DNA from: Halopseudomonas aestusnigri | Lineage (GTDB): Bacteria; Pseudomonadota; Gammaproteobacteria; Pseudomonadales; Pseudomonadaceae | Assembly (NCBI RefSeq): GCF_002197985.1 | Contig: NZ_NBYK01000008.1 | Span: 85,334-149,333, forward strand | Direction of reading: 5' to 3' | Length of the DNA: 64,000 nt | Shown here: positions 46,523-56,165 of the stretch, piece by piece | Numbering within the stretch: the first letter of the stretch is position 1 | How the letters are laid out: each line of letters starts with the position of its first letter | Translations under genes and position numbers: made by a program | Notes under the pieces: model-generated | Seen by the model: only the letters and a program-made list of their open reading frames with translations | The model's database searches: none | What the model was told of the DNA's origin: nothing

Positions 46523-46948
46523 TCAGTCGCACTGTCCCTGCAAGGTTGCCAGCACCCGGCGACTGCCGGCATGCTCCCGGTGTTCCCCGAGATAGAGACC
46601 TTGCCAGGTGCCAACTGCCAGCCTGCCAGCGGTCACCGGCAGGGTCAGTTGCACACCCAGCAGGCTCGACTTGATATGCGCTGTCATGTCGTCCGGGCCT
46701 TCGTAGGTATGCTTGAAGTACGGCGCATCATCCGGCACCGCGCGGCGGAAGAAGGCCTCGAAGTCGCCGCGCACCAGCGGGTCGGCGTTCTCGTTGACGG
46801 TCAGCGACGCCGAGGTGTGTTGCAGCCACAGATGCAGCAGTCCGACGCGCACATCCGTCAGCTCTGGCAGCGCACGCAGAATCTCGTCATCGATCAGATG
46901 AAACCCGCGCGCACGGGGCTTGAGGCGAATTTCTCTCTGCAGCCACAT
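46523..46948 (-). CDS. yjbQ: YjbQ family protein (UPF0047)
   Basis: 141 aa, complete: [25 protein letters not shown] and [26 protein letters not shown] are hallmark stretches with conserved His, Asn and Glu. Some members have weak thiamine-phosphate synthase activity; the physiological role is uncertain. ATG at 46948, 26 bp downstream of the next gene on the same strand. Confidence 0.92.
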   Translation of the reverse strand: MWLQREIRLKPRARGFHLIDDEILRALPELTDVRVGLLHLWLQHTSASLTVNENADPLVRGDFEAFFRRAVPDDAPYFKHTYEGPDDMTAHIKSSLLGVQLTLPVTAGRLAVGTWQGLYLGEHREHAGSRRVLATLQGQCD

Positions 46949-46974
46949 ATACCTTTACCGCTCCCGGCCTAGTC

Positions 46975-47436
46975 TCACAGGTCCTGGCTGCGCTGGACCT
47001 GCTCGGCCAGCCGCAAGGTTTCGTGCTCTTCCATGGCCAGCAGATCCTGCATCAGCTCGCGACCACCTGCCGTTTCCGCCCGGCCCTGCAGGTAGCGATA
47101 CAAGTCCAGCGCATCGTTGTGCAGATCAAACACCATGGCGCACAGCGCACCGTAGTCCAGCCCGGCAAAGCTGGGCCGGGTATTGAGCAGGCGCACGCGC
47201 GGGTTGTCGGTAAAGTAGTCGTAGACCCAGCTGTCCAGTACCTGGATATCAGCCTGCTGCTCAAAGCGCAGCACCATCTGCTGAATGCGGCGCTCGTGCT
47301 CGCCCAGGTACTGCAACAGCGCGCGCATGCGCTCGCCGGTCCCGCTGTCTGCGGCGCCAGCCTCCAGACTGCTGGCCAGATGACCGTGCAGCTGCTGTGT
47401 CCACTCAATCAAATCGCGATAGGTTTCCGCCTTCAT
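46975..47436 (-). CDS. ferritin-like helical-bundle protein
   Basis: 153 aa, all helical by pattern, with acidic/His pairs typical of ferritin-like diiron sites: LGEHERRIQQMV in the second helix and AMEEHETLRLAEQV in the last. No signal peptide. GGAGG 6 nt before ATG 47436; an upstream ATG at 47469 lacks one. Function unknown; could bind iron or copper. It lies between yjbQ and the glutaredoxin-MauE gene, both on the same strand. Confidence 0.65.
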   Translation of the reverse strand: MKAETYRDLIEWTQQLHGHLASSLEAGAADSGTGERMRALLQYLGEHERRIQQMVLRFEQQADIQVLDSWVYDYFTDNPRVRLLNTRPSFAGLDYGALCAMVFDLHNDALDLYRYLQGRAETAGGRELMQDLLAMEEHETLRLAEQVQRSQDL

Positions 47437-47497
47437 CAAGCCTCCTGCTGTCGCGCAACAAGTGTGCATGTCGAGGTGTCAGTGTATGCGTCTGGAA

Positions 47498-48238
47498 CTA
47501 CTTGATCAGCATCCAAATCGCCATGCCCACCATCATCAGGTTTTCGGTCAGCGAAATGAAACCCAGCGGCACATTACTGTCGCCACCCACGCAGGCGCAT
47601 TTCAGTTCGCGTCGCTCGACATACACCGCCTTGAATACCGAGACCGCGCCGACCACACCGATCAGCATAGCCACCGGAATGGCCAGCCACAGCAGCGCAC
47701 CGGCAATCATCAGAATACCGGCCAGTGCCTCGCCGAAGGGGTAAAGATAGGCATAACGCACCCAGCGCTGCGCCAGCAGGTCATAACCGAGAAACATGTT
47801 GGAGAAGCTTTCAAGGTCACGCAGCTTGAGTATCGCCAACACACACATCGATATAGCGACGAACCATTCCAGCGTGCGCACACCGAATAGCGTGCCCAGC
47901 GCGGCCCAGCTGACACCCAACGCCATCAGCGCAGTGCAGGCAAAGACCGCGATAACCGGCTGATAGGTCACCTCATCCGCTTCCTTGACCGGCTTGCCGA
48001 AGTACCGTCGCAGCTCGTCGTAGCCGCCGACGCGCTTGCCGTCGATAAAAGCCTGCGGCGTGGTATCCACGTCGTATTCGCGCTGAAATGCGTCGGTTTC
48101 CTCGCGACTGGTCAAGTGATGGTCTTGCACCTTGAAACCCTCACGCTTGAGCAGATCGAGGGACTTTAGCCCGAAGGGGCAAAGGTGGTTTTTCATCACC
48201 ATGCGATAGAGTGTCGCTTCATGCGGTCGATCCGTCAT
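47498..48238 (-). CDS. glutaredoxin-MauE fusion membrane protein
   Basis: 246 aa. Residues about 8-85 form a glutaredoxin/GST-N domain with the redox motif CPFG and cis-Pro in TTPQAFIDGKRVGG. Residues about 95-245 contain four membrane helices of the MauE/DoxX family with a Cys pair (ELKCACVGG) on a loop. This joins a thiol carrier to a membrane electron or disulfide relay in one chain. Encoded next to copper-resistance genes, so a role in disulfide or metal handling is plausible. Confidence 0.82.
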   Translation of the reverse strand: MTDRPHEATLYRMVMKNHLCPFGLKSLDLLKREGFKVQDHHLTSREETDAFQREYDVDTTPQAFIDGKRVGGYDELRRYFGKPVKEADEVTYQPVIAVFACTALMALGVSWAALGTLFGVRTLEWFVAISMCVLAILKLRDLESFSNMFLGYDLLAQRWVRYAYLYPFGEALAGILMIAGALLWLAIPVAMLIGVVGAVSVFKAVYVERRELKCACVGGDSNVPLGFISLTENLMMVGMAIWMLIK

Positions 48239-48389
48239 CGGGTCACTCCTGCTGTCCGGTTTGTGTCATCTGGGCAGTGCCTGCACCGGCTGGCACAACG
48301 CCGCCCCAGCGGCACAGGACACGACCACCCTGACCTTGCGACTGCGATACCGGCTGCGAGGTTCCAGCCGGCAACACAGCACTGCGTAG

Positions 48390-49109
48390 CTAGAACATCA
48401 GCCTTACGCCCGCGATCGCAAACCAGCCGTCGCGATCTTCACCGTCCTGCACGGCAAAGTCGGCGCTGCGCCCGAAAGCCCGCTCGTAATGCACACCCAG
48501 ATAAGGCACGACGGCACGATCAAGCAGGTCGTAGCTCAGCCGCAGCCCGGCCTCCATCCCGCGCAGGCCACGACCAACCCCAACTGCTTCGTCATCCGAG
48601 AGGGCGGCATCGAACTCCAGCTCAGGGGTCAAGTGCAGGCGGTTGGTCAGCAGCAGCTCGTATTCCAGCGCGAGGTCCAGCGACAGATCGCCATGCTCAC
48701 TCAGGTACAGATTGCTGTCCATCTCCAGCCAATAGGGCAGCAGACCACTCAGGCCGACGAAGACGTAGTGCCGGTTCTCGCCGTCCGGGGTGTCGAAACG
48801 CAGCCCGCCACGCAGATCGAGAAAGTCGCTGACCGGGGTTTGCAGCGCCAGGCGGTTGTCGAGAGTTTCCCAGCTGTCATGGTCAAAGTCGTACTCGGCT
48901 TCGCTCAGCCAGAGCGCCTTCAACTCATCGGTGCCCCACCAGGCTTCGGTGCTCCAATACCCCAGCTCTTCACCACTATCGCCGTAGCGGTACTCCAGTG
49001 CATCGGCCTGCAGGCCGTAGAAGAAACCATGGTGCATGGAGTGACGCATTTCCTCGGCACCCGCTGATGCCGAGGCCGACAGCAGTAGCGCCGTCATCAG
49101 GCGCTTCAT
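48390..49109 (-). CDS. copB: copper resistance outer-membrane protein CopB
   Basis: 239 aa CopB family: signal peptide (about 1-18), a short Met/His stretch (MRHSMHHG), then an outer-membrane barrel (YRYGDSGEELGYWSTEAWWG; NRLHLTPELEF), ending with Phe. The metal-binding N-terminus is much shorter than in plasmid-borne CopB. Overlaps the copA stop by 4 bp, the standard copAB order. Confidence 0.92.
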   Translation of the reverse strand: MKRLMTALLLSASASAGAEEMRHSMHHGFFYGLQADALEYRYGDSGEELGYWSTEAWWGTDELKALWLSEAEYDFDHDSWETLDNRLALQTPVSDFLDLRGGLRFDTPDGENRHYVFVGLSGLLPYWLEMDSNLYLSEHGDLSLDLALEYELLLTNRLHLTPELEFDAALSDDEAVGVGRGLRGMEAGLRLSYDLLDRAVVPYLGVHYERAFGRSADFAVQDGEDRDGWFAIAGVRLMF

Positions 49110-50767
49110 GAGTCACCTCCTTCGGGGCCACCCTCAACAATCACGGTGCGGAACATGCCCGCCGCCGCGTGATAGGACAGGTGGCAATGGAAGGCCCACT
49201 TGCCCGGCGCGTCGACCTCGGTCTCCATATAGACGGTCGTACCGGGTGCCACACTGATCACGTGCTTGACCGGATTCCACTGGCCTGCGCCAACGTCGAG
49301 GATCGACCACATGCCATGCAGGTGCATCGGGTGAGTCATCATGGTTTCGTTGACGAACTTGAAGCGTACCCGCTCGCCGTACTGCAGGCGAATCGGTTCG
49401 GCGTCCGACTCCTTGATGCCGTTGATCGACCAGGTATAGCGCTCCATATTGCCAGTCAGCCGCAACTCGATCTCGCGTGTCGGCTTACGCTCTTCATACA
49501 ACGGCTTCTGCGCACGCAAGTCGGCATAGGACAGGAAACGGCCATCGTTATAGGCCTGGGGAACCAACCCGCTGCCCTCGGCGTAGAACGGATCAGCGGG
49601 CAGTTCGGCAGCCCGTCCCTGGCTCATGCTGCCGTGATCCATACCGGCCATATCGTCGTGGTTAATGCCGCTGTCATCCATATCCGCCATGTCACCGTGG
49701 CTCATGCTGCCATGATCCATACCTGCATGCGCCATGCCCATATCAGCCATGGTCAGCAACGGTGCCGGACGCAGCTCGGGAATCTCGCCCAGCATGCCCT
49801 CACGCGGTGCCAGCGTGCCGCGGGCAAAACCCGAGCGCCCCATGGATTCGGCGAATACCGTGTAGGCCCGATCTTCCTTGGGCTGAACGATGACATCGTA
49901 CGTCTCCGCCACACCGATACGCAGCTCATCCACGGTCACCGGCTGGACGTTGTTGCCGTCCGCCTGCACCACGGTCATCTTCAACCCCGGCAGGCGCACA
50001 TCAAAATAGGTCATCGCCGAGGAGTTGATCAGCCGCAGGCGCACACGCTCGCCCGGCTTGAACAGCCCGGTCCAGTTCTGCTCCGGACCCTTGCCGTTGA
50101 TCAGGCCGGTGAAGCCCTGCACATCCTCGATGTCGCTGGACATCATGCGCATGTCGCCCCACATCAGGCGATCCTTGAGCGTCGCCGCCAGCCCCTGTTC
50201 CCTGGTGTCGCGCCAGAAGTCACCGACGGTCTGCTGCTGGCGGTTGTAGTAATCCGCCGACGTCTTGAGGTTACGCATGATGCGGTCACCCGAGTGCGGG
50301 TGCTTGTCGGTCAGCTGCACCACGTACTCGCGGTCATAGCGAAACGGCTCACGCCCGTTCGGCTCGATGATGATTGCGCCATAGGCGCCGTCCGGTTCCT
50401 GAAAGCCGGAGTGACTATGAAACCAGTAGGTGCCGGACTGCGTGATCGGAAAGCGATAGGTGAAGGTTTCACCCGGCGCGATGCCCGGATAACTCAGTCC
50501 GGGCACACCGTCCATCTGGTACGGCAGTATCAGCCCGTGCCAGTGCACCGAGGTCGGCTCATCGAGGTTGTTGGTGACATGGATGGTGACGTCTTCGCCT
50601 TCGCGAAAGCGCAGTACCGGCCCCGGCGATGCACCGTTGTAGCCAATGCCCTGCTTGCGGAAGTCGCCGGTGTCGATGGTCACCTCGTCGACGGTGAGCC
50701 GGTACTCACCGGCCCAGCTCAGAGCCGGCAGCAGTGCCAGCGCCGAGAGCAGTGCGCTACTCGACAT
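49106..50767 (-). CDS. copA: multicopper oxidase CopA
   Basis: 553 aa. Oxidises Cu(I) in the periplasm. Copper ligands: HWHG, FHSHSGFQ, HPMHLHGMW and HCHLSYHAAAGM. A Met/His-rich insertion (about 335-390) with MDHGSMSHGDMADM-type repeats binds extra copper. A short hydrophobic signal (LLSALALLPALSWA) is seen without an obvious twin-arginine motif at this start; most CopA are Tat exported, so a start further upstream or loss of the motif is possible. Overlaps the cupredoxin gene by 11 bp. Confidence 0.93.
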   Translation of the reverse strand: MSSSALLSALALLPALSWAGEYRLTVDEVTIDTGDFRKQGIGYNGASPGPVLRFREGEDVTIHVTNNLDEPTSVHWHGLILPYQMDGVPGLSYPGIAPGETFTYRFPITQSGTYWFHSHSGFQEPDGAYGAIIIEPNGREPFRYDREYVVQLTDKHPHSGDRIMRNLKTSADYYNRQQQTVGDFWRDTREQGLAATLKDRLMWGDMRMMSSDIEDVQGFTGLINGKGPEQNWTGLFKPGERVRLRLINSSAMTYFDVRLPGLKMTVVQADGNNVQPVTVDELRIGVAETYDVIVQPKEDRAYTVFAESMGRSGFARGTLAPREGMLGEIPELRPAPLLTMADMGMAHAGMDHGSMSHGDMADMDDSGINHDDMAGMDHGSMSQGRAAELPADPFYAEGSGLVPQAYNDGRFLSYADLRAQKPLYEERKPTREIELRLTGNMERYTWSINGIKESDAEPIRLQYGERVRFKFVNETMMTHPMHLHGMWSILDVGAGQWNPVKHVISVAPGTTVYMETEVDAPGKWAFHCHLSYHAAAGMFRTVIVEGGPEGGDS

Positions 50768-51266
50768 CGATGCCCCCCATCATGCCGGCCTGATAGTGCC
50801 CGGGCACATTGCAGGCAAATTCCAGTTGGTCGGCGTGGTCGAACTTCCAGACCAACTCAGCCTCCTGCCCCGGCTCCAGCAGCAGGCTGTTGGCATGATC
50901 GTGCGCCATACTGTGCCCACCGCCCATGTCCATCTTCATCAACTCGCGATTGAGGTGGTCGCCCCGGATAACGCCATGGTCGACCATCATCTGCATCTGT
51001 CCCTGATGAGCTTCGTGCATGGCCGCCGTGCCGATATTGAATTCGTGGACCAGGGCGCCTTCGTTGCGCACCTTCAGGCGCACGGTCTCGCCTGCTGCAA
51101 ACGACAGCTGCTCAGGCTCGAAGTAGTTGTCGTGCATGACTACCTCGATGGTCCGCGTTACCTGCTGCGGGTCACCGGGCTGCCCGCCGGCGCCGGAAGC
51201 AGCGCCTGCAGCGGTCGTTGCACTCAGCAGCAGCGCTGCTGCCAGTCCGTTCAATATGCGATTCAT
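50757..51266 (-). CDS. periplasmic cupredoxin (CopI-like)
   Basis: 169 aa. Signal peptide (about 1-22, AAGA), then a plastocyanin/azurin-like fold with type-1 copper ligands His (LVHEFNIG), Cys and His (FACNVPGHY) and Met (AGMMGG). A His/Met-rich loop (MKMDMGGGHSMAHDH) adds metal sites. GGAG precedes ATG 51266; the longer frame to 51404 covers promoter DNA. First gene of the cupredoxin-copA-copB operon. Confidence 0.9.
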   Translation of the reverse strand: MNRILNGLAAALLLSATTAAGAASGAGGQPGDPQQVTRTIEVVMHDNYFEPEQLSFAAGETVRLKVRNEGALVHEFNIGTAAMHEAHQGQMQMMVDHGVIRGDHLNRELMKMDMGGGHSMAHDHANSLLLEPGQEAELVWKFDHADQLEFACNVPGHYQAGMMGGIDVE

Positions 51267-51384
51267 GCTGTCTCTCCTGTTAACCGACGGGGCGACGTTC
51301 GACACAGAATTGACAACCACCCCGGTTGCCGATGCAATCTCTGCCCCATCATCTCGGTGCTGGACCCAAGATTGCCGAGCGAAA

Positions 51385-51400
51385 CTGAATCCTGACTGAA
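51385..51400. promoter_or_regulatory. tandem half-sites, PhoP-box-like
   Basis: CTGAA (51385-51389) and CTGAA (51396-51400) repeat with an 11-bp period (on the other strand NTTCAG-N5-NTTCAG), the spacing OmpR/PhoP-type regulators need. It lies 26 bp before the response-regulator gene and about 120 bp from the divergent copper operon. Confidence 0.5.
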
Positions 51401-51426
51401 CCACTTGGATAAAAAGGAACCAGCCG

Positions 51427-52092
51427 ATGCGCCTGTTGCTGGTGGAAGATGACGACTTGCTGCGCAGCAGCCTGCAGGACAGCCTGAGTCAGGCCGGATT
51501 CGCGGTCGACGCAACCGGCTCGGCGGTGACCGCCGAACAACTCGGACTGCAGGAAGACTACCGGCTGATCGTGCTGGACATCGGCCTGCCCGACGGTGAC
51601 GGCCTGCAACTGTTGGCGCGCTGGCGCGACGCCGGGCGCGACCTGCCGATTCTGTTGCTGACCGCCCGCGACCGCTGGCAAGACAAGGTCAATGGCCTGA
51701 AGGCCGGTGCCGACGACTACCTGACCAAGCCCTTCCATCCGGAGGAACTGCTGGCCAGGCTGCAGGCCCTGCTGCGCCGCAGCGAAGGCCGCAGTCACAC
51801 GCAGATCCGGGCCGGCAATTACCTGCTCGACGAGGAGCGCCAGCGGGTGCGCACCCCGGACGGCCAATGGCATCCACTGACCGGTACCGAGTTCCGTCTG
51901 CTGCGCTGTCTGATGAGCCGTCCGAATCGCTTGCATCCAAAGGAAGCACTGCTGGAGCAGCTCTATAATCTGGACGCCGAGCCCACGCTCAATACCATCG
52001 AGACTTACATTCGCCGACTGCGCCTGCTGATCGGCCGGGACGCCATCAAGACCCAACGGGGGCAAGGCTATGTCTTTTCTGCCGACGACTAG
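51427..52092 (+). CDS. PhoP-like response regulator
   Basis: 221 aa OmpR-family regulator. Receiver with acidic pair EDD (7-9), phospho-acceptor Asp in VLDIGLPDGDG, LTARD and Lys in DYLTKPFHPEELLARLQALLRR; winged-helix domain with TGTEFRLLRCLM and RGQGYVF. RDRWQDKVNGLKAGADDY is especially close to PhoP. AAGGA before the ATG. Divergent from the copper operon and overlapping the kinase gene by 23 bp, so it may control both. Confidence 0.9.
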   Translation: MRLLLVEDDDLLRSSLQDSLSQAGFAVDATGSAVTAEQLGLQEDYRLIVLDIGLPDGDGLQLLARWRDAGRDLPILLLTARDRWQDKVNGLKAGADDYLTKPFHPEELLARLQALLRRSEGRSHTQIRAGNYLLDEERQRVRTPDGQWHPLTGTEFRLLRCLMSRPNRLHPKEALLEQLYNLDAEPTLNTIETYIRRLRLLIGRDAIKTQRGQGYVFSADD

Positions 52093-53413
52093 GCGCACCC
52101 GCTCGATCCGCACCACCTTGCTGCTTTGGCTGCTGCCGTTTGCCACCCTGTTCATGCTGCTCGCGTGGTATCTGCATGGGGCACTGCTGGATCGCATGTC
52201 CCGCGACTTCGTGCGCGAGCGCCTGCAGCAGGAGGTGGCCATGATCGAGCAGCAACTCGGCTCTCCCGCCGGGCTGGAGGCGCTCGACAGCAACTATTTC
52301 GGTGCACTGTCACATCACTTGTTTGTGCTCAGGATCGGCGAACACGCGCGCCTGTCACATCCACAGTGGTCCGATCTGCTGCTGCCCTGGCTGGACTTGC
52401 CAGATCAGGGGCTGATCGAACTGCACGGCGTCCCCGAGGGCGAACCGGTGGCCCACCGCTATATGGCCTGGCGCACCGAAACGCAGATCAACGGCCAGCC
52501 GGTCACCATTGTCGCAGCCGAGGACTATAGCCAGCTGCAGGCCAGCGCCCACGAGCTGCATCTGTGGACTGCCGCGGTCGCGATTGGACTGCTGGCCGTC
52601 CTGTTTGCCCTGATTCTGCTTGCCGTACAGCTGTCGATGCGCCCGGTACGCCAACTGCAGCAGGACCTCAAAGCGCTCAAGCAAGGGCACCTGCAACGGC
52701 TCGGAGACGCCGTACCGCAGGAGTTCAGCGGTCTTATCGGTCAGCTCAATCAACTGCTCGACACCCTGCAACATCGGCTGCAGAAGGTTCGCGAAGCGAA
52801 CGCCAATCTGTCCCACCGAATCAAGACACCCATCGCCGCAATCAACCAGTTGATCAGCAGCGACCAACCGATCACACCCGAGGCCCGCAGCCAGATCAGC
52901 CAGCGCCTGGACGACATCAGTCGCCAGCTCGACAGCAGCCTGCATGCCAGCCACTCCGGGGGGCCACTGGCAGGCAGCAGCTGCCAGCCGCTGGAACAGG
53001 CCCGCGAGCTGCTGTGGATGCTCGGCCGCCTGCACAGTCATATTGAATTCGAACTGGACTCCAGTCTCGCCGAGTCCGCCCGCTGGCCGGTGGAAGAGCA
53101 GGACTTCAGCGAACTGCTGGGCAACCTCGCCGATAACGCCGGCAAATGGGCACACAGCCGCGTTCGGGTGCGCCTGAGCGAGCAGGCCGATCAGCGTATT
53201 CTGGAGGTCCACGATGACGGGCCGGGCGTAGCGCCCGAGGAGCGCAGCCAGCTCGGCACCCGCGGCTGGCGACTGGACCAGCAGATGCCGGGGCACGGCC
53301 TTGGGCTGGCGATTGTGCGGGACCTGGCAGCACGCTATCAGGGCGCTGTGCAGTTTGAGGCCAGCCCACTGGGGGGCTTGCTGGTGCGGGTCGAGATTCC
53401 CACACAGGCCTGA
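52070..53413 (+). CDS. PhoQ-like sensor histidine kinase
   Basis: 447 aa. Two membrane helices (about 17-38 and 167-190) flank a periplasmic sensor of about 125 residues. HAMP region, then H-box NLSHRIKTPIAAI with phospho-acceptor His, N-box GNLADNAGKWA, DDGPGV and GHGLGLAIV. The RIKTP/LADNAGKW variants resemble PhoQ. Signal unknown (divalent cations, peptides or copper). Overlaps the regulator gene. Confidence 0.9.
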   Translation: MSFLPTTRRTRSIRTTLLLWLLPFATLFMLLAWYLHGALLDRMSRDFVRERLQQEVAMIEQQLGSPAGLEALDSNYFGALSHHLFVLRIGEHARLSHPQWSDLLLPWLDLPDQGLIELHGVPEGEPVAHRYMAWRTETQINGQPVTIVAAEDYSQLQASAHELHLWTAAVAIGLLAVLFALILLAVQLSMRPVRQLQQDLKALKQGHLQRLGDAVPQEFSGLIGQLNQLLDTLQHRLQKVREANANLSHRIKTPIAAINQLISSDQPITPEARSQISQRLDDISRQLDSSLHASHSGGPLAGSSCQPLEQARELLWMLGRLHSHIEFELDSSLAESARWPVEEQDFSELLGNLADNAGKWAHSRVRVRLSEQADQRILEVHDDGPGVAPEERSQLGTRGWRLDQQMPGHGLGLAIVRDLAARYQGAVQFEASPLGGLLVRVEIPTQA

Positions 53414-53429
53414 CCCTGCCCACTCACGG

Positions 53430-53548
53430 GAAGGTCGAGTTCTCACTCGACCCGCAACGCTCCCTGCATCACCAAGGCCGAGCTCCGGCTCGACCAGCAG
53501 ACCTTCGTGCACACCCATGGCCGAGCTGGAGCTCGGCCCTCCCGAGCG
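53430..53548. repeat. cluster of three related hairpins
   Basis: GGTCGAG..CTCGACC, CCGAGCTCCGGCTCG and GGCCGAGCTGGAGCTCGGCC lie within 120 bp, all built on CGAGC. They lie between the kinase stop and the amtB terminator and could end the kinase transcript. No open frame of note. Confidence 0.55.
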
Positions 53549-53570
53549 GCACTGCAATGGTTACAGGCAT

Positions 53571-53602
53571 AAAAAAACGGGGCGCCGAATGGGCGCCCCG
53601 TC
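53571..53602 (-). terminator. Rho-independent terminator of glnK-amtB
   Basis: Minus strand: perfect 10-bp stem ACGGGGCGCC / GGCGCCCCGT, loop of 5, then seven T (complement of 53571-53577). It lies 25 bp after the amtB stop. Confidence 0.9.
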
Positions 53603-53626
53603 TGGTGTTGCGTGTTCTACCAGCGA

Positions 53627-54874
<1,248 letters not shown>

Positions 54875-54925
54875 TTTAAGCCCCCCATATAGGCTTGGTT
54901 ACTGCTGTCTGTTGAACAACCCGCC

Positions 54926-55309
<384 letters not shown>

Positions 55310-55319
55310 CTATGCCGAG

Positions 55320-55517
55320 TTAGAGGCTTTTAGAAACGGACAAAACAAAAGTGCTGTCGCAGTCGTCAGAATCGCCGACACGCCCTGCACATGCCGGCGC
55401 ACTCATCTCGACACAGGCAGAGATCAATTGCGTCCCTGCCCCCGCTGGCAGCGCCTGGGTGTTCCCGATGCCTAACCGCGGATTACGGGTCAAACCTGCC
55501 AGGGTCAATCGCTTCAT
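55320..55517 (-). CDS. possible 65-aa leader peptide before glnK
   Basis: ATG at 55517 has a good GGGAG seven nt upstream and opens a 65-codon frame (MKRLTLAGL...) lying entirely between the sigma-54 promoter and glnK, so it would be on the glnK mRNA. Four cysteines occur in its second half. No family is recognised and composition gives little support; it could be an untranslated leader instead. Confidence 0.3.
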   Translation of the reverse strand: MKRLTLAGLTRNPRLGIGNTQALPAGAGTQLISACVEMSAPACAGRVGDSDDCDSTFVLSVSKSL

Positions 55518-55612
55518 TATTGTGCTCCCGATGTGATCGCTCACGATTCTGACTGCGCCCCGATGCAGTGCCCCGTAGAGGGACATGCCGCCGGGAACAG
55601 CTGGAGCAAGCT

Positions 55613-55630
55613 TTGCAGAAACCCTGCCAA
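55613..55630 (-). promoter_or_regulatory. candidate sigma-54 promoter of glnK-amtB
   Basis: Minus strand TTGGCAGGGTTTCTGCAA: the -24 GG and -12 GC are exactly 10 bases apart and the flanks fit TGGCA-N7-TGCA. Start of transcription is expected near 55603, giving a leader of about 340 nt before glnK. Confidence 0.6.
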
Positions 55631-55703
55631 TTTTGTTTTCCCTTTAATTTTCAATTGGTTGCAAATAAACAGGGACAGCCGACCATCATCAACGCACAAC
55701 CCA

Positions 55704-55733
55704 TGCACCAGCATAGTGCACAAGCGTGGTGCG
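55704..55733 (-). promoter_or_regulatory. overlapping NtrC binding sites
   Basis: TGCACCAGCATAGTGCA (55704-55720) fits TGCACCA-N3-TGGTGCA with one change, and TGCACAAGCGTGGTGCG (55717-55733) is a second, weaker copy. They lie about 100 bp upstream of the predicted sigma-54 start site, the usual enhancer distance. Confidence 0.65.
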
Positions 55734-55836
55734 CGCGCACAAAGTACGCACAAGCACGGCGCGGATTTCGGCGAGCCGGATCGGAGTGCTACACTTGCAG
55801 GCCCGTCAGCCCTCTTGACCCGCAGGTAACAGGCAT

Positions 55837-56082
55837 ATGCTGCACAAACTGGTGATAGACACCGTCAGCGCTCAGGCAACCAAACTGCTGATGAGCGAAC
55901 AGGGGCTACCCAATGTGGAAGTCGAGAAGCATCTCAAGGCCTTGCTGCAAAGCGCGCTGAGCAAGCTGGATGTGGTCAGCCGCGACGAGTTCGACACCCA
56001 GCAGGCCGTGCTGATGCGCACCCGCGAGCGCCTGGAAGCGCTGGAAAGACGCGTCAGCGAGCTGGAAGCCAAAACCCCCTGA
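55837..56082 (+). CDS. ubiK: ubiquinone biosynthesis accessory factor UbiK
   Basis: 81 aa. N-terminal amphipathic helix and C-terminal coiled coil (RTRERLEALERRVSELEAK), the YqiC/UbiK form. Binds lipids and UbiJ to assist aerobic ubiquinone synthesis. Transcribed away from glnK, 83 bp before comM on the same strand, as in P. aeruginosa. Confidence 0.92.
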   Translation: MLHKLVIDTVSAQATKLLMSEQGLPNVEVEKHLKALLQSALSKLDVVSRDEFDTQQAVLMRTRERLEALERRVSELEAKTP

Positions 56083-56165
56083 TGCCCCTTGGCAGCAGCC
56101 TTGCTGCCAACCCACTCGTTATCGCCTGACCCTCGGCAGTATCAGGTATTGATCAAGGAGCGATC

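Noticed and set aside
46366-46614. Minus-strand frame upstream of the guanidine operon
   Set aside because: It overlaps the 3' part of yjbQ on the same strand, has no ribosome-binding site and no recognisable composition.
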